From contig JABSPZ010000007.1 in the NCBI GenBank assembly GCA_013213785.1, positions 310,001 through 374,000 on the forward strand: a stretch of 64,000 nt of DNA, read 5' to 3'. Of the stretch, positions 1 to 10,017 are shown one piece after another. The DNA is from Henriciella sp. Its GTDB lineage: Bacteria > Pseudomonadota > Alphaproteobacteria > Caulobacterales > Hyphomonadaceae. A model generated the notes under the pieces. The model searched no databases and had not been told where the DNA came from. It saw only the letters and a list, made by a program, of their open reading frames with translations. The position numbers and the translations under genes are program-made. Each line of letters starts with the position of its first letter. Position 1 is the first letter of the stretch.

Positions 1-1388
1 GCCCGCGCTGCGTGCATGCCGTGAATATCTTCCGGGCTGGTTTCAACACGGACCAAGATGACGGCTCGCCCGGCTTCAGCCAAATGTGCGGCTTCATTGG
101 AGTCGAACACCACTTGCCCAACGGCAGCGCCAGGGCTCGCCGGGAGGCCTTTGACCACCACATCGCGGGCAGCGTTCGGAGAAATTGTGGGGTGCAGCAG
201 TTGATCAAGCTGAGCTGGCTCCAGGCGCAAGATCGCTTCTTCTTCGGTGACCAGGCCTTCTTTGGCCATATCGACCGCAATTGTGAGCGCGGCCGCCGCG
301 GTGCGTTTCCCGTTCCTGGTTTGCAGCATGTAGAGGACATTGTCCTCAACCGTGAACTCAATGTCCTGCATGTCGCGATAATGCGCTTCAAGCGTATCGG
401 CGACGTCGGTGAGCTGTTTGTAGACCGCTGGCATAACCTCTTCGAGCGGCGCCTCATCTGATTTCAGCTCATTTGCGCGAGCGCGGCTGATTGGCGCCGG
501 CGTGCGGATCCCCGCGACAACGTCTTCGCCCTGCGCATTGGTCAGGAACTCGCCATAAAATGTGTTCGCGCCCGTCGACGGATCGCGCGTAAACGCCACA
601 CCAGTCGCTGATGTTTCGCCCATATTGCCGAACACCATGGACTGAACATTGACGGCGGTTCCCCACTCGGCGGGGATATCATTGAGTTTGCGGTAGAGGA
701 TCGCGCGATCATTCATCCAAGATCCAAACACCGCGCCAATCGCGCCCCAGAGCTGCTCGCGGGCATCATCCGGGAACGGTTTGCCGAGCTTCTCTTGGAC
801 CGCATCCTTGTATTGGCCGACAATCGTCTTCCAATTGCTCGCTTCCATCTCTGTATCAAGTTCGAAGCCTTGGCTGTCCTTGTAATCGTCCAAAAGATAT
901 TCGAACGTGTCGTGGCGGAGGCCTAGCACAACGTTGGAATACATCTGGATGAAGCGGCGATAGCTGTCATAGGCAAAGCGTTCGCCCGCTTTCGCTGCGA
1001 GGCCTTGGACGGTGACTTCCGAAAGTCCGAGGTTCAAAACCGTATCCATCATGCCCGGCATCGAGGCGCGCGCACCCGAGCGAACGGACACCAACAGCGG
1101 GTTCGCGGCGTCGCCAAATGTCTTGCCGGTCTTTTGCTCGAGCGCTTTCAGCGCGTCGTCGACCTGCTCTTTCAGACCCTCAGGGTAGGCCTCATCAAGT
1201 TCGTAATAGGCCGTGCAAACGTCAGTCGTCAGGGTAAAGCCGGGGGGAACTGGCAAACCAAGACTCGCCATCTCAGCCAGGTTGGCGCCTTTGCCACCCA
1301 GCAGATTCTTCATCGCCGCGCTTCCATCGGAGCTTCCACCGCCGAAAGAGTAGACCCATTTGGTCGTTACGCTCGCGCCATCACCCAT
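1..1388 (-). CDS. ppdK: Pyruvate phosphate dikinase (N-terminal part; runs off the window at position 1)
   Basis: Reverse-strand translation from ATG at 1388 reads MGDGASVTTKWVYSFGGGSSDGSAAMKNLLGGKGANLAEMASLGLPVPPGFTLTT..., typical PPDK N-terminus; absent from the ORF track because it is open at the edge. Confidence 0.93.
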   Translation of the reverse strand, partial: MGDGASVTTKWVYSFGGGSSDGSAAMKNLLGGKGANLAEMASLGLPVPPGFTLTTDVCTAYYELDEAYPEGLKEQVDDALKALEQKTGKTFGDAANPLLVSVRSGARASMPGMMDTVLNLGLSEVTVQGLAAKAGERFAYDSYRRFIQMYSNVVLGLRHDTFEYLLDDYKDSQGFELDTEMEASNWKTIVGQYKDAVQEKLGKPFPDDAREQLWGAIGAVFGSWMNDRAILYRKLNDIPAEWGTAVNVQSMVFGNMGETSATGVAFTRDPSTGANTFYGEFLTNAQGEDVVAGIRTPAPISRARANELKSDEAPLEEVMPAVYKQLTDVADTLEAHYRDMQDIEFTVEDNVLYMLQTRNGKRTAAAALTIAVDMAKEGLVTEEEAILRLEPAQLDQLLHPTISPNAARDVVVKGLPASPGAAVGQVVFDSNEAAHLAEAGRAVILVRVETSPEDIHGMHAAR

Positions 1389-1560
1389 ACTGTCCTCCGT
1401 CTGACTTTTGAGGGGCAGGCCCGCCCTCTCGCATGAGTCTTGAATGCAAGCCAAGCGCCATGATTAGCGTCCAGAATCAAGTCGCTATTTCCACTGACTA
1501 CGCTGTCAGCAAAATTTATTGCGCGAATTCGACCAGATTGTCCCAATAAGGGAAAAATAT

Positions 1561-1578
1561 TGTTGCTGCGCCGCAACA
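1561..1578. promoter_or_regulatory. Perfect palindrome TGTTGC-TGCGCC-GCAACA upstream of ppdK; candidate regulator site
   Basis: Read directly; about 170 bp upstream of the ppdK start, TGC/GCA-rich inverted repeat. Confidence 0.35.
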
Positions 1579-1719
1579 TGGTGAGGCTTTAATTTTGGGC
1601 AGTCAGCTTCGGTTCAGGTCCGAAATCGCAGACTTGTGAGGTAATGTGAGACGCTGGGGCAATGACACCTACAGAATCATGGCATTACATTGCAGGCGAT
1701 AAACATAAGGCTTGGGCTG

Positions 1720-1827
1720 ATGACCAAAATAAAAATTCGCGACCTTTTCTCCCTAGACACATTTGCCGTCCTGAGCGCCGTGGTGCTCTGCGTGGTTCTG
1801 GTAACAGACCCGTCTCTGCTGGGGTGA
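1720..1827 (+). CDS. Possible 35-aa single-TM small protein (below ORF-track cutoff)
   Basis: ATG...TGA reads MTKIKIRDLFSLDTFAVLSAVVLCVVLVTDPSLLG; charged N-terminus followed by hydrophobic helix. Confidence 0.35.
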   Translation: MTKIKIRDLFSLDTFAVLSAVVLCVVLVTDPSLLG

Positions 1828-4116
1828 TTAGCCCTCGATCTTAGAGAAATCAGCGACGGTGCCGATGGCTTCGCGCATCATATTCAAGAGATTAAGCCGG
1901 TTCTCACGAACCTCGGCCTGATCAGCATTGACCATCACGCTGTCAGGACCATCGAAGAAGGCATCCACCGGTGCGCGCAGACCAGCCAGAGCTGACATGG
2001 CCGCCGCAAAGTCTTCACCTTCAAGCGCAGCTTTTGACGCGCTGGCGCTGTCAGAGATCGCTTTGAACAGAGCTTTTTCGGCTTTTGCTTCGAGCAAGCT
2101 CTCCGTCACGTCGCCCTGGAACCTCGTTTTATCTTTTTTCTCTTCCGCACGCAGGATGTTCGCCGCGCGCTTATAGCCCGCCAGAAGATTAGTCCCGTCC
2201 TCGCTCTCCAGGAAGCTCGCAAGCGCCTCAACCCGCTTCACGATGAGCACGAGATCATCCTCGCCGAGCGCAAAGACCGCATCGATCAAATCGTGACGCT
2301 GGCCTTGGTCGCGGAGGTATTGTTTGAGGCGATCGGCGAAGAATGCGAGGAGATCGATCCTCAAACTGGCCCTGCTAGCCATCGGAACCGAATGAAATTC
2401 GGTTTCACTCTTGGAATCCTTGATAGACATCGCAACATCCATCCGGAGTTCATATGATACGTTATCGAACTCCAGCAGGAGTTTTAGTCGTTCGTGTTCA
2501 GTGCGGTGTTTAATGGTCGCCATATCGACGTTTATGAAATCTGTGCCACCGTTTTCCTTACACCTATGCAGCTGATGGCTAGTCATCAACTGCATGAGCA
2601 AGCGTAAGTGATGATCTGTTATAAGTTCACTGAGCTTATACGAAACGCCGCTCTCCAGCATAATCCGCACCACACCGAGCGCCGCGCGGCGAAGCGCAAA
2701 CGGATCTTTCGACCCTGTCGGCTTCTCATCAATCGCCCAGAACCCAACCAAAGTATCGAGTTTATCGGCGAGTGCGACCGTCACACCAACTGGATCAGAC
2801 GGCACAGCATCTGACGGGCCTTGCGGCTTGTAATGGTCACGAATGGCGTCGGAGACGCTCGCATCCTCGCCCGCTTCAATCGCGTAATAGCGGCCCATCA
2901 CGCCCTGAAGTTCCGGGAACTCATAGACCATTTCGGACACGAGGTCGGCTTTAGCGAGCTTAGCCGCGCGTTCTGCCAAGTCTGCATCCGCACCGGTTTT
3001 CGGTGCCAGCTCGCGGGCCAATGCTGCAACCCGCTCGACCTTGTCCGCGACTGTACCAAGCTCTTTCTTGAAGTCGATTTTACCAAGTTTGGGCGCCATC
3101 GCTTCGAGGCCGCTCTTCTTGTCATTCTCCCAGAAGAAACGTCCATCTTCGAGACGCGCGGACAAGACTTTCCTATTCCCAGCCGCAATCGCCTTGCCGC
3201 CATCAACCGCATCAATGTTCGCAACCACGACAAAGTTCGGCGCAAGCTTGCCCGTCTTCGGGTCGCGTACAGCGAAATATTTCTGGTGGGTCCGCATCGA
3301 GAGCTGGATCACTTCCGGTGGCAGCTCCAAAAAGGCCGGGTCCATTTCACCGAGGATCACAACCGGCCATTCGGCGAGGCCAACCACCTCTTCGAGCAGG
3401 CCTTTATCTTCAACCAATTCTAACCCGGCATCGGCGCAGACCTTCTGCGCCTGCGCTTCAATCGTCTCGCGGCGCGCATCGCGGGTTAGCGCGACATGGC
3501 CAGTGCCACTTAGTTGTTCGGTATAATCGGCGAGACCTGTCACCGTGTAAGGTCCGCGGCCATGCACGCGGTGACCCTCGGTCTCATTGCCGCTGGCAAT
3601 ACCATCCACTTCAAACGGCACCACAGCGCCATCATAGAGACAGATAATCAGCTGCAGCGGCCGGACCCAGCGCATCTCGCCGCGACCGGTCCGCATGGAT
3701 TTCGGCCAATGGAAATTACGCATCAGGTCTGGCACGAGCTCCGCGACAATATCCGGCGTCGCGCGACCTGGAATGGTGCGCGTTGCGACATAGAAATCGC
3801 CCTTCTTCGGATCAGAGCGCACTTCTGCCTCATCAATCGAAGACAGGCCCGCGCCGCGCAGGAAGCCTTCCACGGCCTTGTCCGGCGCGCCAACTTTCGG
3901 GCCTTTGCGTTCCTCGGTCACATCCTCAGAGCCTGCAGGCACATCTGCGCAAGACACAGCCAAACGCCGCGGTCCAGACATGGTTGTCACGTCGCCAACG
4001 CTGAGCCCCGCCTCTTTCAAGCCTTTCAGCAAAGCGTCAGAGAGATCGCGTTCCGCCTTTGCCTGCATGCGTGCAGGGATCTCTTCACAGAAGATTTCGA
4101 GAAATAGTTCAGCCAT
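1828..4116 (-). CDS. glyS: Glycine--tRNA ligase beta subunit
   Basis: MAELFLEIFCEEIPARMQAKAERDL..., GPRRLAVSCADVP, RTHQKYFAVRD, FFADRLKQYLRDQGQRHDLIDAV; carries an unusual internal segment (see findings). Confidence 0.95.
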   Translation of the reverse strand: MAELFLEIFCEEIPARMQAKAERDLSDALLKGLKEAGLSVGDVTTMSGPRRLAVSCADVPAGSEDVTEERKGPKVGAPDKAVEGFLRGAGLSSIDEAEVRSDPKKGDFYVATRTIPGRATPDIVAELVPDLMRNFHWPKSMRTGRGEMRWVRPLQLIICLYDGAVVPFEVDGIASGNETEGHRVHGRGPYTVTGLADYTEQLSGTGHVALTRDARRETIEAQAQKVCADAGLELVEDKGLLEEVVGLAEWPVVILGEMDPAFLELPPEVIQLSMRTHQKYFAVRDPKTGKLAPNFVVVANIDAVDGGKAIAAGNRKVLSARLEDGRFFWENDKKSGLEAMAPKLGKIDFKKELGTVADKVERVAALARELAPKTGADADLAERAAKLAKADLVSEMVYEFPELQGVMGRYYAIEAGEDASVSDAIRDHYKPQGPSDAVPSDPVGVTVALADKLDTLVGFWAIDEKPTGSKDPFALRRAALGVVRIMLESGVSYKLSELITDHHLRLLMQLMTSHQLHRCKENGGTDFINVDMATIKHRTEHERLKLLLEFDNVSYELRMDVAMSIKDSKSETEFHSVPMASRASLRIDLLAFFADRLKQYLRDQGQRHDLIDAVFALGEDDLVLIVKRVEALASFLESEDGTNLLAGYKRAANILRAEEKKDKTRFQGDVTESLLEAKAEKALFKAISDSASASKAALEGEDFAAAMSALAGLRAPVDAFFDGPDSVMVNADQAEVRENRLNLLNMMREAIGTVADFSKIEG

Positions 4117-4139
4117 TTCAGCCCAGAATGTTTTTATCT

Positions 4140-4379
4140 TTAAAGATTGTTATGCGCGCCGTCGCAGAAGGGGCCTTTAGCGGTCCGTTTGCAGGCACAC
4201 AAGAAGACTTTACCGGTCTTCGGCGCTTCCCAGCCTTGAGGGATAAAGTCGGTGTCTTTGTGAGAGCCGTCACAGAAGGGCTGGCTTTCAGAGCGGCCGC
4301 ATGTGCACCACCAATACATTTTGCCTTCTTCAACCTCGACAGCGATCGGCTCAGTACGGCCAATTTCTGGATCTGCCAT
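4140..4379 (-). CDS. CDGSH-type iron-sulfur protein with two CDGSH-like motifs
   Basis: CTCGRSESQPFCDGSH and CACKRTAKGPFCDGAH; start taken at MADPEIGRTEP. Confidence 0.88.
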   Translation of the reverse strand: MADPEIGRTEPIAVEVEEGKMYWWCTCGRSESQPFCDGSHKDTDFIPQGWEAPKTGKVFLCACKRTAKGPFCDGAHNNL

Positions 4380-4741
4380 TATACTTCCTCCATCGCTGTG
4401 ACGGTTCGCTCGGTCGCCGCGCCGTCGCCCGTATTCACAACAGAGGACGGTTCGATCAGCATGATTTCGCACTCTTCATCAGCGCCGGGACGGTGCTCCG
4501 TTCCGCGTGGCACGATGATGAATTCCCCTGCGCTCACGATTTCTACTCGGTCGCGAAACGCCATACGCATTTGACCTTTGATAACGACAAACATCTCGTC
4601 TTCATCAGCGTGCGAGTGCCAATCGAAATCGCCCTGAATTTTGACCAAGCGAACGTCCATATCATTGACGCGGCCAGCCAGTCGCGGCTGCCAATGATCT
4701 GAAAACTTCTCGAATTTATCGGCCAGGTTCACTTTGGTCAT
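4379..4741 (-). CDS. Cupin domain protein
   Basis: WHSHADEDEMFVVIKGQMRMAF...GEFIIVPRGTEHRPGADEECEIMLIEP. Confidence 0.88.
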   Translation of the reverse strand: MTKVNLADKFEKFSDHWQPRLAGRVNDMDVRLVKIQGDFDWHSHADEDEMFVVIKGQMRMAFRDRVEIVSAGEFIIVPRGTEHRPGADEECEIMLIEPSSVVNTGDGAATERTVTAMEEV

Positions 4742-5175
4742 GGCAGGGGCTCCTCATGAAAGCGGTCACGAATGTTTGGCAGGTCTGCGTTCGTCATGTC
4801 GAGCATCACCCGGCGCGTGTAGCCGCCTCGGTAATGCTCGCCATCCTTGAAGCACCAATCTGCGATATCAGCGGTCAGAAATGGGACTTCTTTTCCACCC
4901 GTCGTCTCGCCGATAAAACCCGCAAATTCTTGGCGGATATTGGAAAGTTCCTCATAGTCGCGACCATAAGCGCTGGACGGCATGATCACTGTGACCCGAA
5001 AGTCTGAGTAGGACTCATTCTCGCTTTGCCAGGCTTGGAAGAATATCGGCAATGTCTCGCGGGCCTCTGATACCGCATTCTGCATGCCACGGTCTTTGTA
5101 TAGCACTGGCGAGCCTGGCGTCGGACTGCAAGCCGCAGCCCCAAGGATCAGAAGAGCTGCCAGCGTCCGCATCAT
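4738..5175 (-). CDS. Putative lipoprotein of unknown function
   Basis: [21 protein letters not shown] lipobox; lies within glyQ-glyS gene string. Confidence 0.7.
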   Translation of the reverse strand: MMRTLAALLILGAAACSPTPGSPVLYKDRGMQNAVSEARETLPIFFQAWQSENESYSDFRVTVIMPSSAYGRDYEELSNIRQEFAGFIGETTGGKEVPFLTADIADWCFKDGEHYRGGYTRRVMLDMTNADLPNIRDRFHEEPLP

Positions 5176-6074
5176 GCCTCCGCCCGCTCCGCCTCTTGCT
5201 GCGCCCATTGTTCTGCAGCGCCGCGTGCCAAATCACGCACGCGTCCAATAAAGGCCTGCCGTTCGGTTGGAGAAATCGCCCCACGTGCGTCGATCAAGTT
5301 GAAGACGTGGCTCGCTTTAAGCGCGAAATCATAAGCTGGCAGCGGCTTGCCTGCGTCCCGCAAAGCATTGGACTGGCTTTCGCAATCGCCGAACCAACGC
5401 TGCAGCATCTCAACATCTGAGTGTTCAAAATTGAAGGCAGACTGCTGGCGCTCATTCTCGATGAACACATCCCCATAAGAGAGCGGCGTATCGCTGTTCG
5501 GATCATTGAATGGTAGATCGTAAACGTTATCGACGCCGAACACGTACATGGCGAGGCGCTCCAAGCCATAGGTGAGCTCACCCGAAACCGGGAAGACATC
5601 CAGACCGCCGACTTGCTGGAAATATGTGTACTGGCTGACTTCCATACCGTCACACCAAACCTCCCAACCAAGGCCCCAGGCGCCAACCGTCGGGTTCTCC
5701 CAATCGTCTTCGACAAAACGGATATCGTGGACGGTCGGATCGATGCCGATCTCATAGAGTGAGTTCAGATAAAGATCCTGCAGGTTTTTAGGGTTCGGCT
5801 TCAGGATGACCTGATATTGGTAATAGTGGCCCAGCCGCATCGGGTTCTCACCATAACGCGCGTCCGCCGGGCGGCGCGATGGCTGCACGTAAGCGGCGCG
5901 CCAGTCTTTTGGCCCTAGCGCTCGAAGCACGGTCGCCGGGTGTAAAGTCCCTGCGCCGACTTCCATATCGTAAGGCTGCAGGATCGCGCAGCCCTGCTCG
6001 GCCCAATAGTTCTGCAGGCGCAGGATCAGGTCTTGGAAAGAGTTCGGTTTAGCTTTCGCAACAGGTGCAGTCAT
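5172..6074 (-). CDS. glyQ: Glycine--tRNA ligase alpha subunit
   Basis: [81 protein letters not shown]. Confidence 0.97.
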   Translation of the reverse strand: MTAPVAKAKPNSFQDLILRLQNYWAEQGCAILQPYDMEVGAGTLHPATVLRALGPKDWRAAYVQPSRRPADARYGENPMRLGHYYQYQVILKPNPKNLQDLYLNSLYEIGIDPTVHDIRFVEDDWENPTVGAWGLGWEVWCDGMEVSQYTYFQQVGGLDVFPVSGELTYGLERLAMYVFGVDNVYDLPFNDPNSDTPLSYGDVFIENERQQSAFNFEHSDVEMLQRWFGDCESQSNALRDAGKPLPAYDFALKASHVFNLIDARGAISPTERQAFIGRVRDLARGAAEQWAQQEAERAEA

Positions 6075-6149
6075 CGATCGGTCAGTCTTCAGTAAAATCA
6101 GAGTTTTCGCCTACTCCCGTCTGGCCCGCGGGGCAAGCTTCAAGCCCGG

Positions 6150-6887
6150 TTAATTCCAGTCAAGGCCAGCGCCGTCTCGTTGCATGTCGAGCGCCCAATC
6201 TGTCCGCTCACCACCTTTGCTCTGGTACAGATATTTCGGTTCGAGCAGACGCATCGGCCCCGACCGAAGCGCTTTGCGGGCTCGCACCAAGACGCGCTTC
6301 GCCTCAGCGCCTGGATAGGAATGAACGGGCAGCACGGTGATTTCGCCGCTTCGCCGCTCTATGACCGACAAGATCCGCGCCAGATCTGCCGCCCGGTGCA
6401 CCATCACAAACGTCCCTTTCGGGCGCAGGGCAAACAGCATCGCATTGATCCAGTCTTTCAGCGGAACGTCTGCAAGATACGCGGTCTCTTTGCCCGCACC
6501 GGGGGCTTGGATCGTGCCCGTTTCGAAGAATGGCGGATTGGAAAAGACCAAGTCAAACTTGTTCTGCCACGCGTGGTCTAGGTGTGCTGCAGATCCTTCG
6601 GCAATCGTCACCCGCGTCGATAGATCATTCGCATCTGCGCCTCTGCGGGCGAGAACAGCCATTTCCGCGTCGACTTCGAGACCGGTAAAGCGCGCCTTTT
6701 CAAGTCGATGGGCCGCCGGTAGTAGCGCGCCCCCGGCGCCGCACCCCATTTCGAGGGCCTCACCCGGAAAACTCGCGTCCAAGCTCGCCGCCAGCAGAAG
6801 GCTATCGGTCCCAGCGCGAAACCCTTTCGCGGGCTGGTACAGTTTCAGTCGCCCATCATAGAAATCATCGCACGTGACGTCGCTCAC
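6150..6887 (-). CDS. tRNA1(Val) (adenine-N6)-methyltransferase-like protein (TrmN6 family)
   Basis: LKLYQPAKGFRAGTDSLLLAASL...EMGCGAGGALLPAAHRL...DLVFSNPPFF (NPPF motif). Confidence 0.85.
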   Translation of the reverse strand: MSDVTCDDFYDGRLKLYQPAKGFRAGTDSLLLAASLDASFPGEALEMGCGAGGALLPAAHRLEKARFTGLEVDAEMAVLARRGADANDLSTRVTIAEGSAAHLDHAWQNKFDLVFSNPPFFETGTIQAPGAGKETAYLADVPLKDWINAMLFALRPKGTFVMVHRAADLARILSVIERRSGEITVLPVHSYPGAEAKRVLVRARKALRSGPMRLLEPKYLYQSKGGERTDWALDMQRDGAGLDWN

Positions 6888-7108
6888 GCATCCTTCTCCA
6901 CTTCGCGCAGGATGTAGCGCGCCCGATCAGCGAGGTCAGACCGAACGGTGATCCGGATAGGAACCATGGGGCCGCGGCCATCAATCATGGCCGTGTACTC
7001 ATCGAGGACAAATGGCTCAATTCCTTCCTCTGAAAGGATGTGTCGAATGTATGATAGTTTCACCAAATCATTGGTGCGAAAGACTTCTTCCAAGGCAATT
7101 GTCTCCAA
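6884..7108 (-). CDS. DUF2007-type putative signal transducing protein
   Basis: LEEVFRTNDLVKLSYIRHILSEEGIEPFVLDEYTA...RITVRSDLADRARYIL. Confidence 0.75.
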   Translation of the reverse strand: METIALEEVFRTNDLVKLSYIRHILSEEGIEPFVLDEYTAMIDGRGPMVPIRITVRSDLADRARYILREVEKDA

Positions 7109-7200
7109 AGTGCCGCATGCGGTGGCATACCGCAGCTGCGCGCGCTTACATTTGCGCTATTGTATGGATAAAGCAGTAAAAGTGGAATAGGACCACGGTC

Positions 7201-8220
7201 GTGACCGCTCAAACCCATCCTTCCAAGACCCCAAGCTACGCCGATATTGTTGACCGCATGCAATCTATGCTGGCCGACGATCTGGAGGCTACGGAGCGTC
7301 TTCTCATCGAACGTGCGAAAAGCCCGGTAGATGTGATCCCCGATTTGTCAGGCTATATCGTCTCTGCTGGCGGCAAGCGCCTGCGCCCGATGATTACGCT
7401 AATTGCCGCGCATGCCTGCGGCAGCACCAATCCAGGCACACATGCTTTGGCGACGGCGGTTGAATTCATTCACACCGCAACCTTGCTTCACGATGACGTG
7501 GTCGATGACAGCGACCTGCGCCGCGGAAAAAAGGCCGCGAAGAATGTATGGGGCAATAATGCCTCCATCTTGGTCGGTGACTTTCTGTTCGCGCGCGCGT
7601 TTACGCTGATGGTTGAGACCGGGAATCTGGAAATTCTCAAAATTCTATCGAACGCGTCTTCTGTGATCGCGGAAGGCGAAGTTCACCAGCTTGCGGCTGC
7701 GAGCCGGACCGATCTCCCCACTGAAGAATATCTTGCGATTGTTGAGGCGAAAACAGCTGCCTTGTTTGAAGCCGCCGCGGAAGCTGGTGCTTTATCGTCT
7801 GGCCCTGATGGCGAGATCCACGCTGCTGCCCTCGCCTCATATGGCAAAAATCTCGGCTTGGCCTTTCAGATCGTCGATGATGCGCTTGATTATGGCGGCA
7901 CCACTTCGGTGATCGGCAAAGCCGTTGGCGATGACTTCCGGGAAGGCAAGTCGACGCTTCCCGTGATTATCGCTCGGCGCCGCGGTTCTGCGGAAGATCA
8001 AGCCTTCTGGGACCGAGCCCTCAACATTGAGACGCAAGAAGAAGCTGATTTGGCGCACGCCATTCACCTCATTCGGTCAACTGGAGCGGCTGAAGCAACG
8101 GTTATCGAAGCTCAAGCCTATGCCGATCTTGCGAAGGCAGCGCTGCGCTCTTTGCCCCAAGGCGTCTGGCGCGATGCTCTGTCTGACTTAGCCGACTTCT
8201 GTGTCAGCCGCGTCCACTAA
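7201..8220 (+). CDS. ispB: Polyprenyl diphosphate synthase (octaprenyl/decaprenyl type)
   Basis: GGKRLRPMITLIAAHACG, LLHDDVVDDSDLRRG, FQIVDDALDYGG; GTG start. Confidence 0.9.
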   Translation: MTAQTHPSKTPSYADIVDRMQSMLADDLEATERLLIERAKSPVDVIPDLSGYIVSAGGKRLRPMITLIAAHACGSTNPGTHALATAVEFIHTATLLHDDVVDDSDLRRGKKAAKNVWGNNASILVGDFLFARAFTLMVETGNLEILKILSNASSVIAEGEVHQLAAASRTDLPTEEYLAIVEAKTAALFEAAAEAGALSSGPDGEIHAAALASYGKNLGLAFQIVDDALDYGGTTSVIGKAVGDDFREGKSTLPVIIARRRGSAEDQAFWDRALNIETQEEADLAHAIHLIRSTGAAEATVIEAQAYADLAKAALRSLPQGVWRDALSDLADFCVSRVH

Positions 8221-8274
8221 ATAATTCTCATAGATTTACTTGCCTGAAACCTCCGAGGCTGAGACAGTACGGGC

Positions 8275-10017
8275 ATGTGGCGTGTTCTGACTATTTCTGC
8301 TTCGTGCTTGGCTATCACGGCCTGTGTGTCATCCATAAAGCCGGTTGATCCGGCCCTTCTCGAACGCGCTGAAGCCGCCACCAAACTTCGCGGCGATATC
8401 GATACGCTCTCAACCTTTGCGGTCGCCAAATATGCAGGCATGACCGAAGCACCTCTGAAATCTGCGCAAAATTACGCGCGCTTGCTCAGCAGTGTTTCAG
8501 ATGACCCCTGGGTGGCAGAGCAAGCGATCTACTCAGTCATGCGCGTCGGCGAAATTGAACGTGCCGTAAAACTAGCCCAGCGCCTCCCGGACGAAACAAT
8601 TGCTCAAACCGAGCTTCCACGTCTGCTATTGGCGGTCGACGCGGTGAAACGCGGCGACAATGATGAAGCCTTCTCTTACCTGACCACCCCCTGGAGCAGC
8701 ATGTATCATGCGATGCTTGCGCGGAGTCTTGCGGCATGGGCTTTGGTTGAAGAGGATGCCGCCACAGCGATTAGCCTGCAAAGCAATGCGGGTGGTACTG
8801 AAGGCCTTTACGCCGTCATCGGCCAATCGCTCCGTGCGATTATGAAAGCCAGTGTGGGCGACGAAGCAGGCGCACGAGAGGATCTAGAATTTTTGTGGTC
8901 TGTCGACGCCCGATTAGCGATGGGCGTGCAGGCAGAGGCTCGCCTATTAGCTCTCAACGGAGACACTGAAACGGCCTTGGATCGTCTCAGTGTATTTCGC
9001 AGTGAAGTCGGCCGCCATCCAGCGCTCTTAGCGCTCGCGAATGAAATTGAATCCGGCAGCGTTGCGCCGTTCCCAACCTATACCGCAGCACAGGGCACAG
9101 CGCTTTCATTCTATCTGACGACCGCACCGCAGGTCTCTCAGGGCCTGGGCGATGCCCCTGCCGTCTATTTTTCGATGGCTGTCTATCTCGATCCAGAACT
9201 GGACGTGGCTAAAACGCTTTGGGCGGATACGCTTGATCAGGTCAATCGACGTCCGGAAGCGATTGAAATCCTGAATTCGATACCAAATTCTTCGATCCAC
9301 CATACCAGCGCGCAAGGTCAACTTGCGTGGGCGCTTCGCCGCGAAGGACAGGATGCTGAGGCCCTCGAAATTGCCCGCCAAACGCTCGCGCGCACGGACA
9401 ATCGCAATATTCGCATTCAGCTTGCTGACTTACTCCAATCGCTCGGCCGCGATGGCGAAGCCGAGGCCACTTTCACAGACGTGATCGAAGCCGATGAGGC
9501 GGCAGGGACATATGACTGGCGGATCTATTTCGCCCGTGGCGGTGCCAGAGAACGCCTTGGCGAATGGCCTCCGGCTGAAAATGATCTGAAAACAGCGATG
9601 ACGCTGAACCCAGATAATCCGACAATCATGAACTATCTCGGCTATAGCTGGATCGATCGCGGGATAAATCTGAACGATGGACTTGATCTGATCGAACAGG
9701 CTTTGCGCTTGTCGCCTAATAATGGTGCGATTACCGACAGCTTGGGGTGGGCGCATTATAAAATGGGCAATTATGAGCGCGCGATCTTCTATTTGGAGCG
9801 CGCGGCCGCTTTAGAACCTGATCTCGCAGAAATCTTGGATCATCTAGGCGATGCCTATTGGCAAGTGGGACGCTTTAAAGAGGCTGGCTTCCAATGGGAA
9901 CGTGCTCTCAAGTACTCAACGGATGATGCGGAGATCAGCCTGCTGCGGAAAAAACTGAATGGCGGAATTGCGCTATTACAAGCCGCGAACAATGACACTC
10001 TCCCCGCTTATCCATGA
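8275..10017 (+). CDS. TPR-repeat lipoprotein
   Basis: Signal/lipobox-like N-terminus MWRVLTISASCLAITACVSS; multiple TPRs (NPTIMNYLGYSWIDRG..., SLGWAHYKMGNYERAIFYLERA). Confidence 0.85.
   Translation: MWRVLTISASCLAITACVSSIKPVDPALLERAEAATKLRGDIDTLSTFAVAKYAGMTEAPLKSAQNYARLLSSVSDDPWVAEQAIYSVMRVGEIERAVKLAQRLPDETIAQTELPRLLLAVDAVKRGDNDEAFSYLTTPWSSMYHAMLARSLAAWALVEEDAATAISLQSNAGGTEGLYAVIGQSLRAIMKASVGDEAGAREDLEFLWSVDARLAMGVQAEARLLALNGDTETALDRLSVFRSEVGRHPALLALANEIESGSVAPFPTYTAAQGTALSFYLTTAPQVSQGLGDAPAVYFSMAVYLDPELDVAKTLWADTLDQVNRRPEAIEILNSIPNSSIHHTSAQGQLAWALRREGQDAEALEIARQTLARTDNRNIRIQLADLLQSLGRDGEAEATFTDVIEADEAAGTYDWRIYFARGGARERLGEWPPAENDLKTAMTLNPDNPTIMNYLGYSWIDRGINLNDGLDLIEQALRLSPNNGAITDSLGWAHYKMGNYERAIFYLERAAALEPDLAEILDHLGDAYWQVGRFKEAGFQWERALKYSTDDAEISLLRKKLNGGIALLQAANNDTLPAYP

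Noticed and set aside
1494-1509. CTGAC-TACGCT-GTCAG inverted repeat upstream of ppdK
   Set aside because: Only 5-bp arms; expected by chance at this scale and less convincing than the 1561-1578 palindrome.
2821-3423. 200-aa plus-strand ORF opposite glyS, and many other long antisense ORFs in the track
   Set aside because: They lie opposite well-conserved genes and lack recognisable domains; expected shadow ORFs at high GC.
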